From Apostichopus japonicus (taxonomy: Eukaryota; Echinodermata; Holothuroidea; Aspidochirotida; Stichopodidae): a stretch of 64,000 bases of DNA. The translations under genes and the position numbers were made by a program. Under the pieces are notes generated by a model. The model was not told the origin of the DNA. It made no database searches and was given only the letters and a program-made list of their open reading frames with translations. Every line of letters begins with the position of its first letter. Position 1 is the first letter of the stretch. The stretch spans positions 27,400,501 through 27,464,500 of the forward strand of contig NC_092568.1 of NCBI RefSeq assembly GCF_037975245.1, in the 5' to 3' direction. Of this stretch, positions 43,234 through 55,475 are shown piece by piece.

Positions 43234-45975
43234 ATATCTATATATCTATCTATCTATATATATATATATATCTCTCTCTCCTGTCAAAATCACAGGTCTG
43301 TCCCAAATCAATACCAAGTCGGTTCCCAAAAAGGAGTGTTTCCCAGATAAAAACTCGCTATGAGACAGTGAGAAATATATCAAAATTGCTATAGACGGTT
43401 CTTCTGTTAATCGAAAATCCAAATTCTGTATACCAATCCCAACCCCCCCCCAACCCCCACCCCCCAACGCCCTCTCATTCCGATATATTAGTCAGTCATG
43501 TATAACGTTTAGCAGACTATACTATTACTTGCTTGACTATGTCCAGCGTAATGTCGCACTATATGTACGCGAAAGAGTGCAAAGAGCGATATAGACATGG
43601 TCGTTAAATGAGCATATTCCTCACTATAGAGTGAAAATTGACTTTTAATCTATATTAAAGCCAGAGTAAAAGATGAAACGAACCTTTGAAGATGGCTTTG
43701 ATATCGACCGCTAAGGACCCGAACACTGCTTTGTTGGCCCCATGGGAGTTGAGTGTATGTTAGCATTTACAAACGTTTATTGGAGGACCTCTGCCGGGAT
43801 TTCTTTCAATAATAATGATTTTTGGGTACGGAAAAGGACAATATAATTTCAACAAAATCTCTTTCGGAGAAAGCTGATAATCACATAAGACTTCTGGATG
43901 CGGTTAGGCCTATAGAAGATCAAGTTTTTGGCGATGTAACCTTTGAAAGGATATAGTCCAGAAGATAAAAAGAATCGCAAAAGAAGAATCGTCATTATAT
44001 TATTGAGTGTTGATGATTGCAAAAACAAATTGGAACTTCTCCCTCCTTCCCTACCATCCTCATCCAAGTAATCCAGATAACCGGAAAGAAGGTTATACTT
44101 CTTGTAACCTTATCACTATATAGGCTGCATTTAATTCATATCTGGTGTATTTCTCCAAAATCCTGACCCCATCCCAACTCCCGTCCCCCTCCCCTTCCCC
44201 CATACACTAACCGAGGTGTGCAAAATGTGTCATAGAAGAGTTCTGTGATGCGTATATGTAGCCACCTGCACGAAACGCTCAGTATATATGGACTTCTGTT
44301 ACAGATCGCCCCCGCCTTGCCTTTACCCGCGATGTCGATGGTAAATATATCTGTCCCTGCACGAGTACGAAGTGATTCATGTCGTTCCTCTTTGGTCTCC
44401 ATGAAACTCAATAAGTTTTGAACGGCATAGATTACCTTCTGCAAAACGGATGACGTATATGGCCGATAACGCTCCATATTTTAAACTATTAATATTTTTC
44501 ATTTTAATTTTTTAATATTTTTAAATTGGCAGCGGTCGATATATCTGTAAATGAATATTTTCATGCAAGTTCCTCCTGAGAGTTCAAAGTTCTCAAATTA
44601 TCTTGAAAATTCACCTAACATTTTTTTTTTTTTTAAGAAGGTTAGGTTTGTCAAATGTTGGTCACCAAGGTCAGTTTGCAAGGCAATTAAGGCCGGTGTG
44701 TGAACAGCGTATATTTGGTGATAAACAACTAAAACAAGATCGTCGAAAGTGGGCGATGGGAAACTTGCGTATTTGAAGATGGTGGGCGAACTCAGCGATT
44801 GGATTTTCGTATATTTCTTGTTTTGTTTTTGATTAAAACATAACATGCAACTGCAAAGAAGAGTTAGAATTTCAAAGATTTTGTCTACAAATTCTAACAG
44901 AATTTGGATCAATGTTACGTGCTTAACTGTAGCCCGACGATTAGAGACATATCACGAAAAACAGGTTATGCGCGGTAAGAGAAAAAAACAAAACAATTAA
45001 AGTGGGTGGCGCTATTACAAATACTGGTGATATGAATTTATCACGACGTGTTCGAGGATGCAACTGAACTTTTCGGTACCTCCAATATTTTTTTATTTGG
45101 TTTTTGTATAATGGATAATTATGAAAATGAGAATAATTATTATTCATCTGTGTTACTTTATTGTAACAGAATCACTCCTTGACTCCGGGTTGCGGAACAG
45201 CATCCCCTGACTAACCCCCCCCAACACCCCCACCCACCCACCCTATCTCCCGTCAGGCCTGTCCATTAAAACATATAGTTGACGGCATTTTATAGTCACT
45301 GTCAAGATTGCATTCCTTGTCGCTTACAAGACTCATTGCATAATTTGTTTTAAGTTTTATAATTCGGTCAGACGGTTACTGTAAAAAAAAAAAAACGTTT
45401 TGAATTATTGTAAAACGGTACATGCTGACGTGTGTACATAATAATTCGACATTAAAACGATGGGTCAATAAGAAAAAAGTGCATGGAAGCATTAACAACG
45501 CGATAGCTTCATCATAAAATTATTGCACGATTGGAAACCAGCACTGATAGAAGAAAAAAAAAATATAGTAACAATAAAATTATAAATAGTACATCAATGA
45601 CTGAGTTAAAAATGCCCCCAAAATAACTCTAGATTTCGAGACTCTATAATAATGGAACGGACGAAGTATAAACCAGTAAATTTCATTCTAACATATGGCG
45701 GATTCTCCATGAACTAAATATTGAATAGTCTTGCCGCTGAATCCACGTATGGATTGTAAGAATTAGTCACAGTAAACTAGTTAATCTCAAACAATAAGTA
45801 TGATCATTCACAGATGTAACTTGGCAATACAAGTAAAGGAATCCAACAGTACTCAAGTTTGAAAACAAACCGAGGAGTGGTAAAGTTAGTAGAGGCCTGA
45901 TTTACAAGTTGCGAATGACGGGGATACTGAAAAAAATGCAAAATCTCTTTCTTTTTTTGTTTGTTTGTTGTTGAT
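42240..45975. other. non-coding stretch
   Basis: Contains a compound (TA)n/TCTA microsatellite at about 43192-43272 and C-rich runs near 42495-42512 and 43441-43467. No exon with a credible splice context was recognised. The 113-codon minus frame at 44136-44477 and the 104-codon minus frame at 44598-44912 show no domain that I know. Confidence 0.5.
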
Positions 45976-45982
45976 GTTTTTT

Positions 45983-46560
45983 AAAGGATTGGTTCAGTTG
46001 TCATACATGTTCATGTTATATGAAAGAGGACAATAAAAGAAACAAAATGGTGAAAAAACTGTTCAAATATCTTTTTCGGTTAAAGAGATATTCAAGTGTA
46101 AAGTTTTATCAGATTGTGTAAAAACTGCTGAAATCTGACTAGCTGTGATGTCACATCCTCACATTCCTGAAAAGTCTTTGTTTTTTTCTCTAAATATTTT
46201 GTGAGATTTCATGACTCTCAACCAAAAGATATGTCAGGAGATCTCATATTTGTCAAAGGAAGTATTTGAGATTAAACATCTGAAGAATTTTTGATTATAT
46301 TATTTTCAAATGTGTTAAAAAATGTAAATAATTTTTAAAGAAATATATTCAAAAATGTTAAGGAAGTGAGGGTGTGACGTCACACCCTCACAGTAAGTCT
46401 TTCTACACCAGTCGTTTTCAAAGAAATTTTGATATCTTCAAAGTGTCATATCTCCTTAACAGAGCATGCTATCATGGTAGTTTCTTCACTGTTCTTTTTG
46501 TCTTTTTGTGCTCTTTCATACAAAATAGACATGCCAAACACATGAACCAATCATTTAAAT
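45983..46560. mobile_element. inverted-repeat (foldback/MITE-like) element
   Basis: The left arm (about 45983-46200) matches the reverse complement of the right arm (about 46340-46560) over roughly 200 bp. Paired landmarks are AAAGGATTGGTTCA with TGAACCAATCATTT, TATGAAAGAG with CTCTTTCATA, GTTAAAGAGATAT with ATATCTCCTTAAC, and TGTGATGTCACATCCTCAC with its counterpart at 46371-46391. Identity looks like about 70-75%, so it is old. Exact ends and target duplication are not clear. No coding frame is shared by the arms. Confidence 0.7.
46366..46391. promoter_or_regulatory. 26-bp perfect palindrome centred on a CRE (TGACGTCA)
   Basis: The left half GTGAGGGTGTGAC is followed directly by its exact reverse complement. 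The centre TGACGTCA is a full CREB/ATF site. It sits inside the right arm of the inverted-repeat element. The left arm has the related but imperfect TGTGATGTCACA at 46143-46154. No transcription start is evident nearby, so function is unknown. Confidence 0.85.
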
Positions 46561-49200
46561 GTTTGTTTTCAAGTGTTCAGAAGTGTCGTTTTGGAAATAA
46601 TTTTAGGTTAAAAATTAGTTGATCATTTCTGGTAATGATACCAAAGCTACAGAGATACATTAGTCAATATAGATTGAAAGTTTAGCCAGACTTTAGCGCA
46701 AGACGTCCACCCTTCTCCCGTACCGATGATTAGTCTAGCAATGAACGTTTACTATGGCGTCTGATATAAAGTAAATTTAATTTGTTAAACATCGTCACTG
46801 AATCAGTCCACGCAAAATGAGAAACCGTGGCGCGCAAGGGGTGAGTTTGGGGAGGGACATGCCTTTCATCGTCAGTAGTGGGAAGGGAATGGTTCCACCT
46901 GGGGATTTTTCACGTTCAGCGGGGAAAGAATTCGACCACTACATCCACCCCCCGCTGCGACTTGCAAAGCAGGTCTATGCTAGACAAGTCTGATTCGCTG
47001 ACTTAGACATGAAAAGCAGGCCTAGCTAGCTAGGCAAACATCTGTTGTGGACTTTCTGTATACGGACCCAGCATGTTTGAAATGTAACGGAACGAACTAC
47101 CTCGTATATCTATAAACGGCCGAGGCGAAATCGCTGTAGCTATTGCATGACATTTCCTGTTCCTAGTTTCTTTTCGTGAAAGATTAACCACTTTGTCAAT
47201 TTAGTCGTAACCATGCAGGGTGAATTGTCGTATCGGTCTACAGATTCGGAACAATATTGGTGCCTCATACTTGGAACCACGGCGCTTCTGGATTTGAGGT
47301 GCGATCGTGTAATGATATCCTCGTGATCGCGAAATGTATAGTTCCGTCTGCAATGATGAGATGCCGAATGCGCCCGCTTGCTTCAAAGCCCAAGGGCCGC
47401 CGATTGAATCACTGCGACGTGGTACCAGATTACCCCCAGTCCGCCACTGACCGTATCCAAAGATTTCGTCAAAATGTTTTAAGTTACACAAACAACTTTA
47501 GTGAGCGTGCTGGGACAAGATTTGGGGTGGGGGCAGTCGGGATTAAAAAGTAGTAAGAATTTGTCGTTTGGGATGGGGCTAGTGAATGTGAATAGTGATG
47601 CAGTTAAGAAAACGTCGTAATTCAACATTTTAAATGAAGTGTCCAGCTGTCATCCATTGTAAATGCCAGGAGCGAATAACCTTCGTTATTACTAGTAATA
47701 ACCACTTACCATAGTTCCAAACGGCCGAGATGCAGATTAAATGAGGAATGACCAACCTTTAAAACCCAGTACATGTGAATACAGCACTGGGTTGAAAATA
47801 AATGGGATTTGCTACTCTGTCAACTAAAAGGTCACGCTCTACAAAAGTAACGCAATTAGTTTAAGCATGTTCTACTTCAATACGCGGGTATATGTGACCT
47901 AAAGGTCAGTGCAGGGATTGAGCGGGGTATCTAGTTGCAAATGGCACAAGACATGGTAAATTAAAAGCTTCACTGAAGAGAATATGAGGGGCGATCGACA
48001 GGAAAGAAGCCTTGACTTTCATGGAGAGAGATCAGTCCTCCCGCGTTCGATTTCTCACAGAGCCTGTGGATCTGGGAGCGCACCCCCCCCTCTCACGGGG
48101 TACATCCCCACAGCTGGCAGACAGATTATATTGCAAAAATTCCTAGTGTAGATTACATATATATATATATATGTATATGCGGTACATCCTAAACAATAGA
48201 AAACTCTTCAACATGGTTTCAAAGTTGCAAAATATGTAGCACCATTTTACCGTTATTTCTCAAAAAGGAGGGACACACTTGGGTCACTTGACATCTTAGG
48301 GCCCCGTTACCCCAGTGTAAAAAGTGGGTGCACCCCTGCGGTAGATACGGTTTTATTACTGGAGGAAACAGAGACAAAAACTGGTGTTCAAAGCCGCGGA
48401 AGACATCAAAAACACTACAGCCACGAAGAAAGCAGATTTTGAAATCTTGACCTATTCTATGGTGTACATAACGGACCAAACCAGTTAGTATTTAAGTATT
48501 TCTATGTCATTCGGTTATGGTGTGGGAACTTGTAACACGGAGACTTTGGGGAAGTCTAGCTACACCCCCCTCCCCCTCTCCTTCCCCACACCGACACATC
48601 TTATGTAACAATTCGATACAACTTACGTAACAAAAATATTAAAGGCATTGAAGACTCGCCCAGACCGCGTGCGGCCATCTGAAAAAGTTAACTTTCCGTT
48701 GCTTGCAAGTGACGTTTTGTTCGTGTCGCTACAAAATGCAAACTGTAATGAAACAAGTTACCTTGTTATCTTTAGCTGGACCTGAGATGTCCATCGCTGC
48801 ATCGTTTGTACACTGCTGTGGGTATTGACTGCAGCTGTATTTACTGACTGTACACTAGAGTCTAATTACTGACGGTAGCAAGCTGTAGGTGTATTTTCTA
48901 GGACGATGGTGGTGTCTAACACATCTGTTACACCTCATTCAAAACTAGGCCAGATTACCGGCATTAGACGTTTCTTTTTGCGCGAGTCTTCACACCCTTT
49001 AAAGCAGACGCGGTCATCTACCCAGCACATGGGCGTCTTCCAGTGTAGTACCAGGGAGCTGCTAGTACCATGTGGATTCTCCATCATCGTCGGAGTAAAC
49101 AGATTCACTTGGCTGTTACTGTACGTTGCATAATATCATTAAGAAGAAATTTCCCCCCGTTTTTTTTAATACCAAAGCAACTCAAGCGCATTAAAATATG
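46561..49200. other. non-coding or unassigned stretch
   Basis: Somewhat GC-richer in places (46800-47100, 47260-47450, 48660-49130). Overlapping 96-98 codon frames at 47201-47553 occur on both strands, and neither is recognisable. CCCAGTCCGCCACTG at 47437-47451 resembles a hAT right end, but I find no matching left end. A short (AT)n lies at 48157-48172. Confidence 0.45.
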
Positions 49201-52200
49201 TCAGAACAAAATTGAATTTGTTAAGAGATGTTTATTTTGATTAAAAACAGTTTTTTGTTGTACCACATAATTGGTATAACTATATCGTAATGTGACATTA
49301 CTTTAAAACAAAATACAAGAAAATATGAACTAATCAGTTAACTGCAGCAGAATAATGAGCAAAATTATGCACAAAAAAGAAAATGACTACAGCGTGTCTC
49401 TTGCCTCTCTTCCTCACCAACCATCATTACCCATGAGAGCCCCCAGTCTATAACGCCCTGATTTTATCTATCACCGGATGGACCTTTTATTCGCAATGAA
49501 ACTTGACTTCTTAAATTGACCATGTTCTCTCTTTCAAGTTCATTCAATCCCAAACACAGAAAATCTTGGCGGTGAATAAAAAATAATAAAATGGGGAAAA
49601 AAGAAGAAGAAATGTTTGTACTGTAATGAATGGCTAAAACATGATTTTCCTTAACATAACATGACTAGTAACATTAGGAATTTGCTCAAAGAGGCCAAAA
49701 AAAAAAAGAGAAAAAAAAAGAAGAAAAAGAACTTGACATTCAGTGACATACACAGTTGGAAGTTGTTCGAGTCAGACAGACTAAACCTTTCAGGATAATC
49801 ACAAACTTTTCAAATTAAGTGGATTCAAGACAATTCCCATTTGTCAATCGCATTCCCTTTGATGTCAAAGCTGATTATGATTTAAATATATGTAGGGAAA
49901 TTCTTTGATATGTAAAGACAAATTAAACATAAAAGAAAGAAGAATAAGAAAAATCCATTTTACTCTTTAAGACTGGATGGATACTTGATCTTTACATTTG
50001 GGCAGGTTTGCTACAAAATTTAGACATTGAGTATAGATTAACGTTGTGGTACTAGGATTCCATCAACTTCTTTGCTTGACTCAAAGGTGCTATCCGAGAT
50101 GGATGGCGCAAATATATATATATATATATATATCTATATATATATATATATATCTATATATATATATGCCTCTGGACTATTGTATTGAGATATTAAGTTC
50201 AATGTTTATCAGAGTTATAATATGTGACCAGATCATTCCCATAAATATATATAGGCAGAAATATACAGATGAATTTAGCAACAATTTTTTCAACCAAACT
50301 TCTTAAATGTGAGTACATCTTGATGTAGTAATATTCACTAAGTTGCAATAATGAGAATACAAGTGCAAACACTCAGTCTTTAAATATATAATGGCTTGTT
50401 ATAAATCTAGTAGGAACCATATGAAATGACTTTATCATAGTTACCAGAGTAATATTTGTTTGGTGTGCAAACACATGGCAATCTTCCATCGGGAAACCCA
50501 CGTGTTACCTCATTAGAACTAGATGAAGCAGGGGCCTCGGGCCCCCATGCTGAATGGGACCATGGGTCAACATGTCAAGGAGCCTCCATGAACACTCTCA
50601 GAAAAGACATCTAACTCTCTATTTACAGACTGTACCATCAAAACTTGGAAGATGTGGGGGGGGGTGGGGGTGGGGTCACATAATGCCTTAGGGGCCCCAT
50701 CACAGGGTGCTATCCAGCTCTGGATCGTAGTCTACATGTCGGTCACTACAGGTAATACATAGCACAAGTTCATTGATGTTTCTTACTATTTACAAGTTAT
50801 TGATAATTAACTTCAAATGTCAGAGTACTACTGTACACAATTAACAATAAACATCGTTTACACATGTTTGCCTGGCAAAAGATGGCAACTTGTGATTACT
50901 GCTCTACGCTATTGTGATAAGCTATTATTTTGGCAGTACAAAAAAACCATGACCAAACGCATAAAAAAATCTCAGGTTCAGTTGTCATGCCAACAGATGA
51001 GCCATTTACAACCTTATTTGGGTTTAATACCCAGAAATTACCTGCAAAAGTTCATAATAATCAGATAGTTATATGATTTAAAAAGTTGTTATTATTATTA
51101 TGAATTTGTAATCAAAGGCTTGTTATTGCCTATATCAACATTGAAGACCCATTCTATATGCTAATATTATTCCAGTGCCAATGCAAGAAGTCAACACATA
51201 CGACCGTTGCACTAAGAAGGTAAGTATTGCAGAATTTCCCCCATGTACTCACACAAACAGAACATTTATCATGAACACTATTAAACTGACACTACAAGAA
51301 ATTTATTTGGCAAAAGTTTCGCCACAAATGTTGGACCTGGTTGTACCATTGGGCTTTCGCTTATAACACAACAAAAAATGGTGATGTGTTAAAAGCTCAA
51401 TAGGTTTTGTACAATAAATCAAACTCTTAGAAAGCCTTATTGACGATGTTAAAGACTCGACTACTTCAAGAAGAGGGCGACAAATACAGTAATGTAAGGA
51501 GTTGCAATGGGATACCTGCACAATGGAGTCTTGGGTGGGGTTCATATGGAAAATGGTACTGTAGGGTACTAGGCCATTTACAAGAAGTCACCACATTAAT
51601 GTTAGGAAATTAAGTGTTTGCTATATTTTCATTTCTAAACATTTAATGTGTTTTCTAAGCAGTGAAAATGTTCTAAAAAAAATGTATGCAATGTCCAAAA
51701 AATTCTTCATTTGCAATTGTTATTTACTGCCAAGCTTTTAATCAAGAAAACACCCTCAAAAGTAACTCCCAAGAGTAATTTATCCATAAGTAACAAGTTT
51801 GGGAAAGGAGGAATCAATATTTAATTAGTTTATCAAAATCGTGGACAGTTTTTTTGCACTTAAAATAGACTCGTAGGTCAGTTTAAGGAGAAACTTCATG
51901 TGACAAATTTCACAGAGGTGCTGTCCCTAGAGCTAAATGCAAGTGATAGGTGGTCCGAGTTTAAAGAAATTGCCCTGAATCAAACCCAAGATGAGGTCAT
52001 CACATCACAAAATGGCAGACAACTTAAATAGTGACCTTATTTCTATTCAATTTAAAACTCATTTTGTTATAAGTAGTGTAATATAAACTCAATTTGACAA
52101 TAAACCAATTCTGTTTGTAAATCTGTCTCTTGATATTACCGGATCTGATATTTGACTGCATTTTGGGGACGATACTGTGGATGGCTTGATCTTAATAATT

Positions 52201-54598
52201 GCATTTCCAGTCCTGGCTTCAACCGAAGAGGTACACCAGGTTTATGGGTAAAACAACATCGCAGCAAAAAGTTCCCAAAATAAAGAGCCCCGAAAGTATT
52301 GATAACTAAAGTAGCAGGTTGGGTTTCTATGGTAACATATTCTGCAACACAATTTCATATTAGAACAAAAACCTATTGTCAATTTTTTTTCAAGACGATG
52401 TACTAAAATGAAACCGGAAAATTCTCAACACTTCATCATTGGTCCAACAACATCTTCATATCATATTTCAAGACTGACCTACTGACCTCTACTTTACATA
52501 AACAGTACAAATGGGGCAAATGTTGTTGATTTTCAGTCATAGGAATTGCTACCACTGGCAGTAATTGCATTTTGAGAGTAACAATAGGTCCTCACCAGCC
52601 ATGATAGAGAATATTGAAGTTAATTTAAGATAGAGGACAAATAACCAAGAGATGACATAATCAATGACCCCATGACATAATCAATGACCCCATGACATAA
52701 CCAATGACGTCATGACATAATCAATGACCCCATGACATAACCAATGACATCATGACCTAATCAATGACCCCATTACATAATCAATGACCCCATGACATAA
52801 CCAATGACCCCATGAATGCTTGGGTCACACTTCCTATGTTATTTTTTGGGCCACACGTAAGTTGTGATAGCTGTGAGTGTCAAAGCTGAAAATTTCAAAC
52901 TCTTAAGGCAAGAATGCCTCCCAAATAGTTCTTCAAATTGTTTGAAACTGTTTCATCACAACATTCAAGACAGACACACCACCTTCCTTCTTCCAAGACA
53001 ATAATAATTATTATAATAATGGTCATAATTAAAATTAAATAAAGAAAAAAAAACAGGGGAAAAAATGGAAAACTAGGCTGCCTATTTAAAGCTAACCTTG
53101 ATATGGGGATGAGAGTGCAGCACATCTAAAGATCAGTTGTGATTGCTGTACCAGTTGTGATTGCTGTATCAGCTGAGGAGGCTCAGACAAATGATGATGG
53201 AATGATCACCAAATAAATCTGATGAAACACTCGCAGTCTAAAAGCACACCTAGTCATCTTTACCTCCCGTTGAAGCACTCGCAGACTAAAGAGGCCTACT
53301 CATCTTCACCCCTTCTACATAACAGTAACAGCTTAAAATTCTAGGTCATATTCTCTGGAGGCAAACTTAACATTCCCAATGTTTCATTCACAGTGTGACA
53401 CAGTTTAGCTGAATATGGACCAGTGACCAGTATGCATAATTTTACACACGTATGATGACCATTGATCGCGAGACAAGTCGGACAACCCCAAACTACTAGT
53501 TTTCTCTCTCCAAGGGTAATACCACAACAAAACAAAACTGTGCACAACTAGATCGAGAAATGGAATGATTGCAAACTGTCCGACGATAGATACTGTCGAC
53601 TGAGTGGACGTCAGTTTGAAATTTGCAAGAAGATTCAAACACTCGAGGAGGGGTTAGATATAATCCAGATACTACTTTGAAAACAGAAAAGAGGAATTAC
53701 TTCAATGCACTTTAGTAGATATGCAAGACGAGATAACCCACAAACATGATGGCAGCAAAAGCTGACCGCTATGATTAAAACATCAGCTCCGTTACTGTGA
53801 AACAGCTGAGATTGGAAATGGTTCCAACAGTAAAAAAAAAACATTTTTTTTAATAGAATGGATTCAGACTTAAAAGGTTGATTGCAAAGATTTTAACAAT
53901 GATAAAAATATTTATGAACAAGCATATTTTTTTTTCTTTTCTTGTGCGGCTTTTTTGATATACATATGAGAATCATGTAAGACATCTTTACAAGTACACA
54001 CAATAATGTAAATTTACTGGAGTGTTGATACTCTGAACTTCCTCAGACGAAAGATTTAACAATTCAATTGTCACGTAATACATGAGTTACGTTCCAAGGA
54101 CTCGATTCAGAAAACTGAGGCATTCGGATTTGAGTGAGATTCTTACTACAAATGATGGAGACTGTTTGTTATGACGATCATTCTACCCCTGGTTGAAACT
54201 CTTGGTTAGCTCAAGATTAAAAAAAAATGTTAAAAAATATTTGATGACAGATCCCCAACCCCACCCCCTACCCCCCTGCCTCCCACATGCTCAAAGCTCC
54301 AGGATAAAACAATGGCCATGAATAATAAAAATACCCCACATTTTACCAATTAACATTGCAAGTCTTAAGAAAACAAGCCTGCTGAAGAAAATCGTTCAAG
54401 ATTCACGGCAGACGTTTTGAATCCTGGTCCGTTACTAATTACTCTTTGATCATAAACTTACAAAGTCACTCATTTTCAAATATATTACCGCACTGAGAGT
54501 CTGGTACACGGTGCCCCCTTTGATTGGCACATTACAGTCACTGAAACCCTCCACCGATGAAATCATTTCCAACATCTCCGAAGTACGTAAAAGATATG
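49201..54598 (-). other. unassigned stretch: 3' UTR, intron or flank of the minus-strand gene
   Basis: No exon could be fixed. It holds a (TA)n (50109-50167), a G-run near 50656-50673, and the 20-bp minisatellite at 52652-52811. It also has a short direct duplication, TTGTGATTGCTGTACCAG-like, near 53135-53170, and a diverged pair containing CACTCGCAG near 53228 and 53278. A minus-strand poly-A-signal hexamer (TTTATT on plus) occurs at 49229-49234, but hexamers this short are common. Confidence 0.4.
52652..52811. repeat. 20-bp minisatellite, eight copies
   Basis: Eight exact-length units of ATGACATAATCAATGACCCC with one or two changes each. Confidence 0.97.
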
Positions 54599-54690
54599 TC
54601 AATACCAGTAGAGGTACTCGTCTTCCATCTCAGAGCCGCTTGACGCGTTCTTCTCACCGTCTCTCCTTCCTTTCCCTCCTTCGTCCGGTG
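54599..54690 (-). CDS. downstream exon of the acidic proline-rich protein gene
   Basis: On the minus strand a strong acceptor (CTGTTTTCTCTCCACAG) ends at 54691. The exon opens with CA, which completes the split codon left by the 62200 donor (G+CA, Ala). It then reads PDEGGKGRRDGEKNASSGSE and MEDEYLY, continuing the acidic character of the upstream exon. There are two possible ends: a donor CTACTG|GTATTG after 54606 (phase 2), or no splice and a stop TGA at 54599-54601, ending ...EDEYLYWY. The phase match and continued composition support the assignment. Extra exons inside the 7.5-kb intron cannot be excluded. The plus-strand open frame across it (54511-54756) is its shadow. Confidence 0.65.
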
Positions 54691-55378
54691 CTGTGGAGAG
54701 AAAACAGGGACAGAATTCTTGATAGCCTTATCAATCATGATGCAAGATTCAAATGAATTAAAACGCCACCTGTTCGGTAATCTCTTTAAAAGAGTCCACG
54801 AGGGGCGCCATCTCATGTGAAAAAACAACATTCAATGGGAAAGGGTATAAAGTTAAAAAAGAAGTTTTTATCGAGCGGCGATAGTTAATTTTTCCCCCTG
54901 CTCACAAACAAAACCTTGTCCAAATGTGTCCAATTATGTACTGACAAAATTGAGCAAAGAATACTCAGGTGTGAAAATACTCGGCTCAACAACAAAAGGA
55001 AGAACAAGAAGAATTATTAGCCTGAGAGAACATTTAGAGTCCAATGAAAAACTGTCCAATTTGTGGTTTTTCGGGAGGTGACCTTTTGAAGCCATAGGTT
55101 GGCCTACTTGATCTGTTAGTATTGAATCACTATGCACATATTGTTTATGCAAAGAGGGAATACTGACTGCTGAATTATCCGTGCAGAGAAAAACAAAGAA
55201 AAGGGGTCTGATTTCATTGTTACACTTTTTAATGTCTTTGGAAATATTTCACCACGTCGTGAATGTAATTATTGGATGAATAGTGGCATTAAATCTAGAA
55301 ATACAGAGAATGTTGATGACATAGCACTTGGGTCACGAAAATTTGTTCTGTTGTAGAAAAGTGACATGAAAAGTAATT

Positions 55379-55475
55379 GGGGGAGGGGAAAGGAGGGGAA
55401 AGGGGGAGGGTGAAAGGTGAAAGGGGGAGGGGAAAGTGGAGGGGGAAGGGGGAGGGGGAAGGGAATGGGGTGGGT
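55379..55475 (+). repeat. polypurine G-rich tract
   Basis: About 97 bp with almost only G and A on the plus strand and many runs of four or five G. It could form G-quadruplex or triplex DNA. It lies in the intron of the minus-strand gene, so the transcript would be C/U-rich here. Confidence 0.9.

Noticed and set aside
48650-49133. Possible promoter or first exon
   Set aside because: The stretch is somewhat GC-rich, but I found no TATA box, initiator and donor in a consistent arrangement on either strand.
54511-54831. Plus-strand 81-codon frame and minus 97-codon frame near 54.6 kb
   Set aside because: The plus-strand frame is antisense to the minus-strand exon. The 97-codon minus frame uses a different reading phase from the one that joins the upstream exon.
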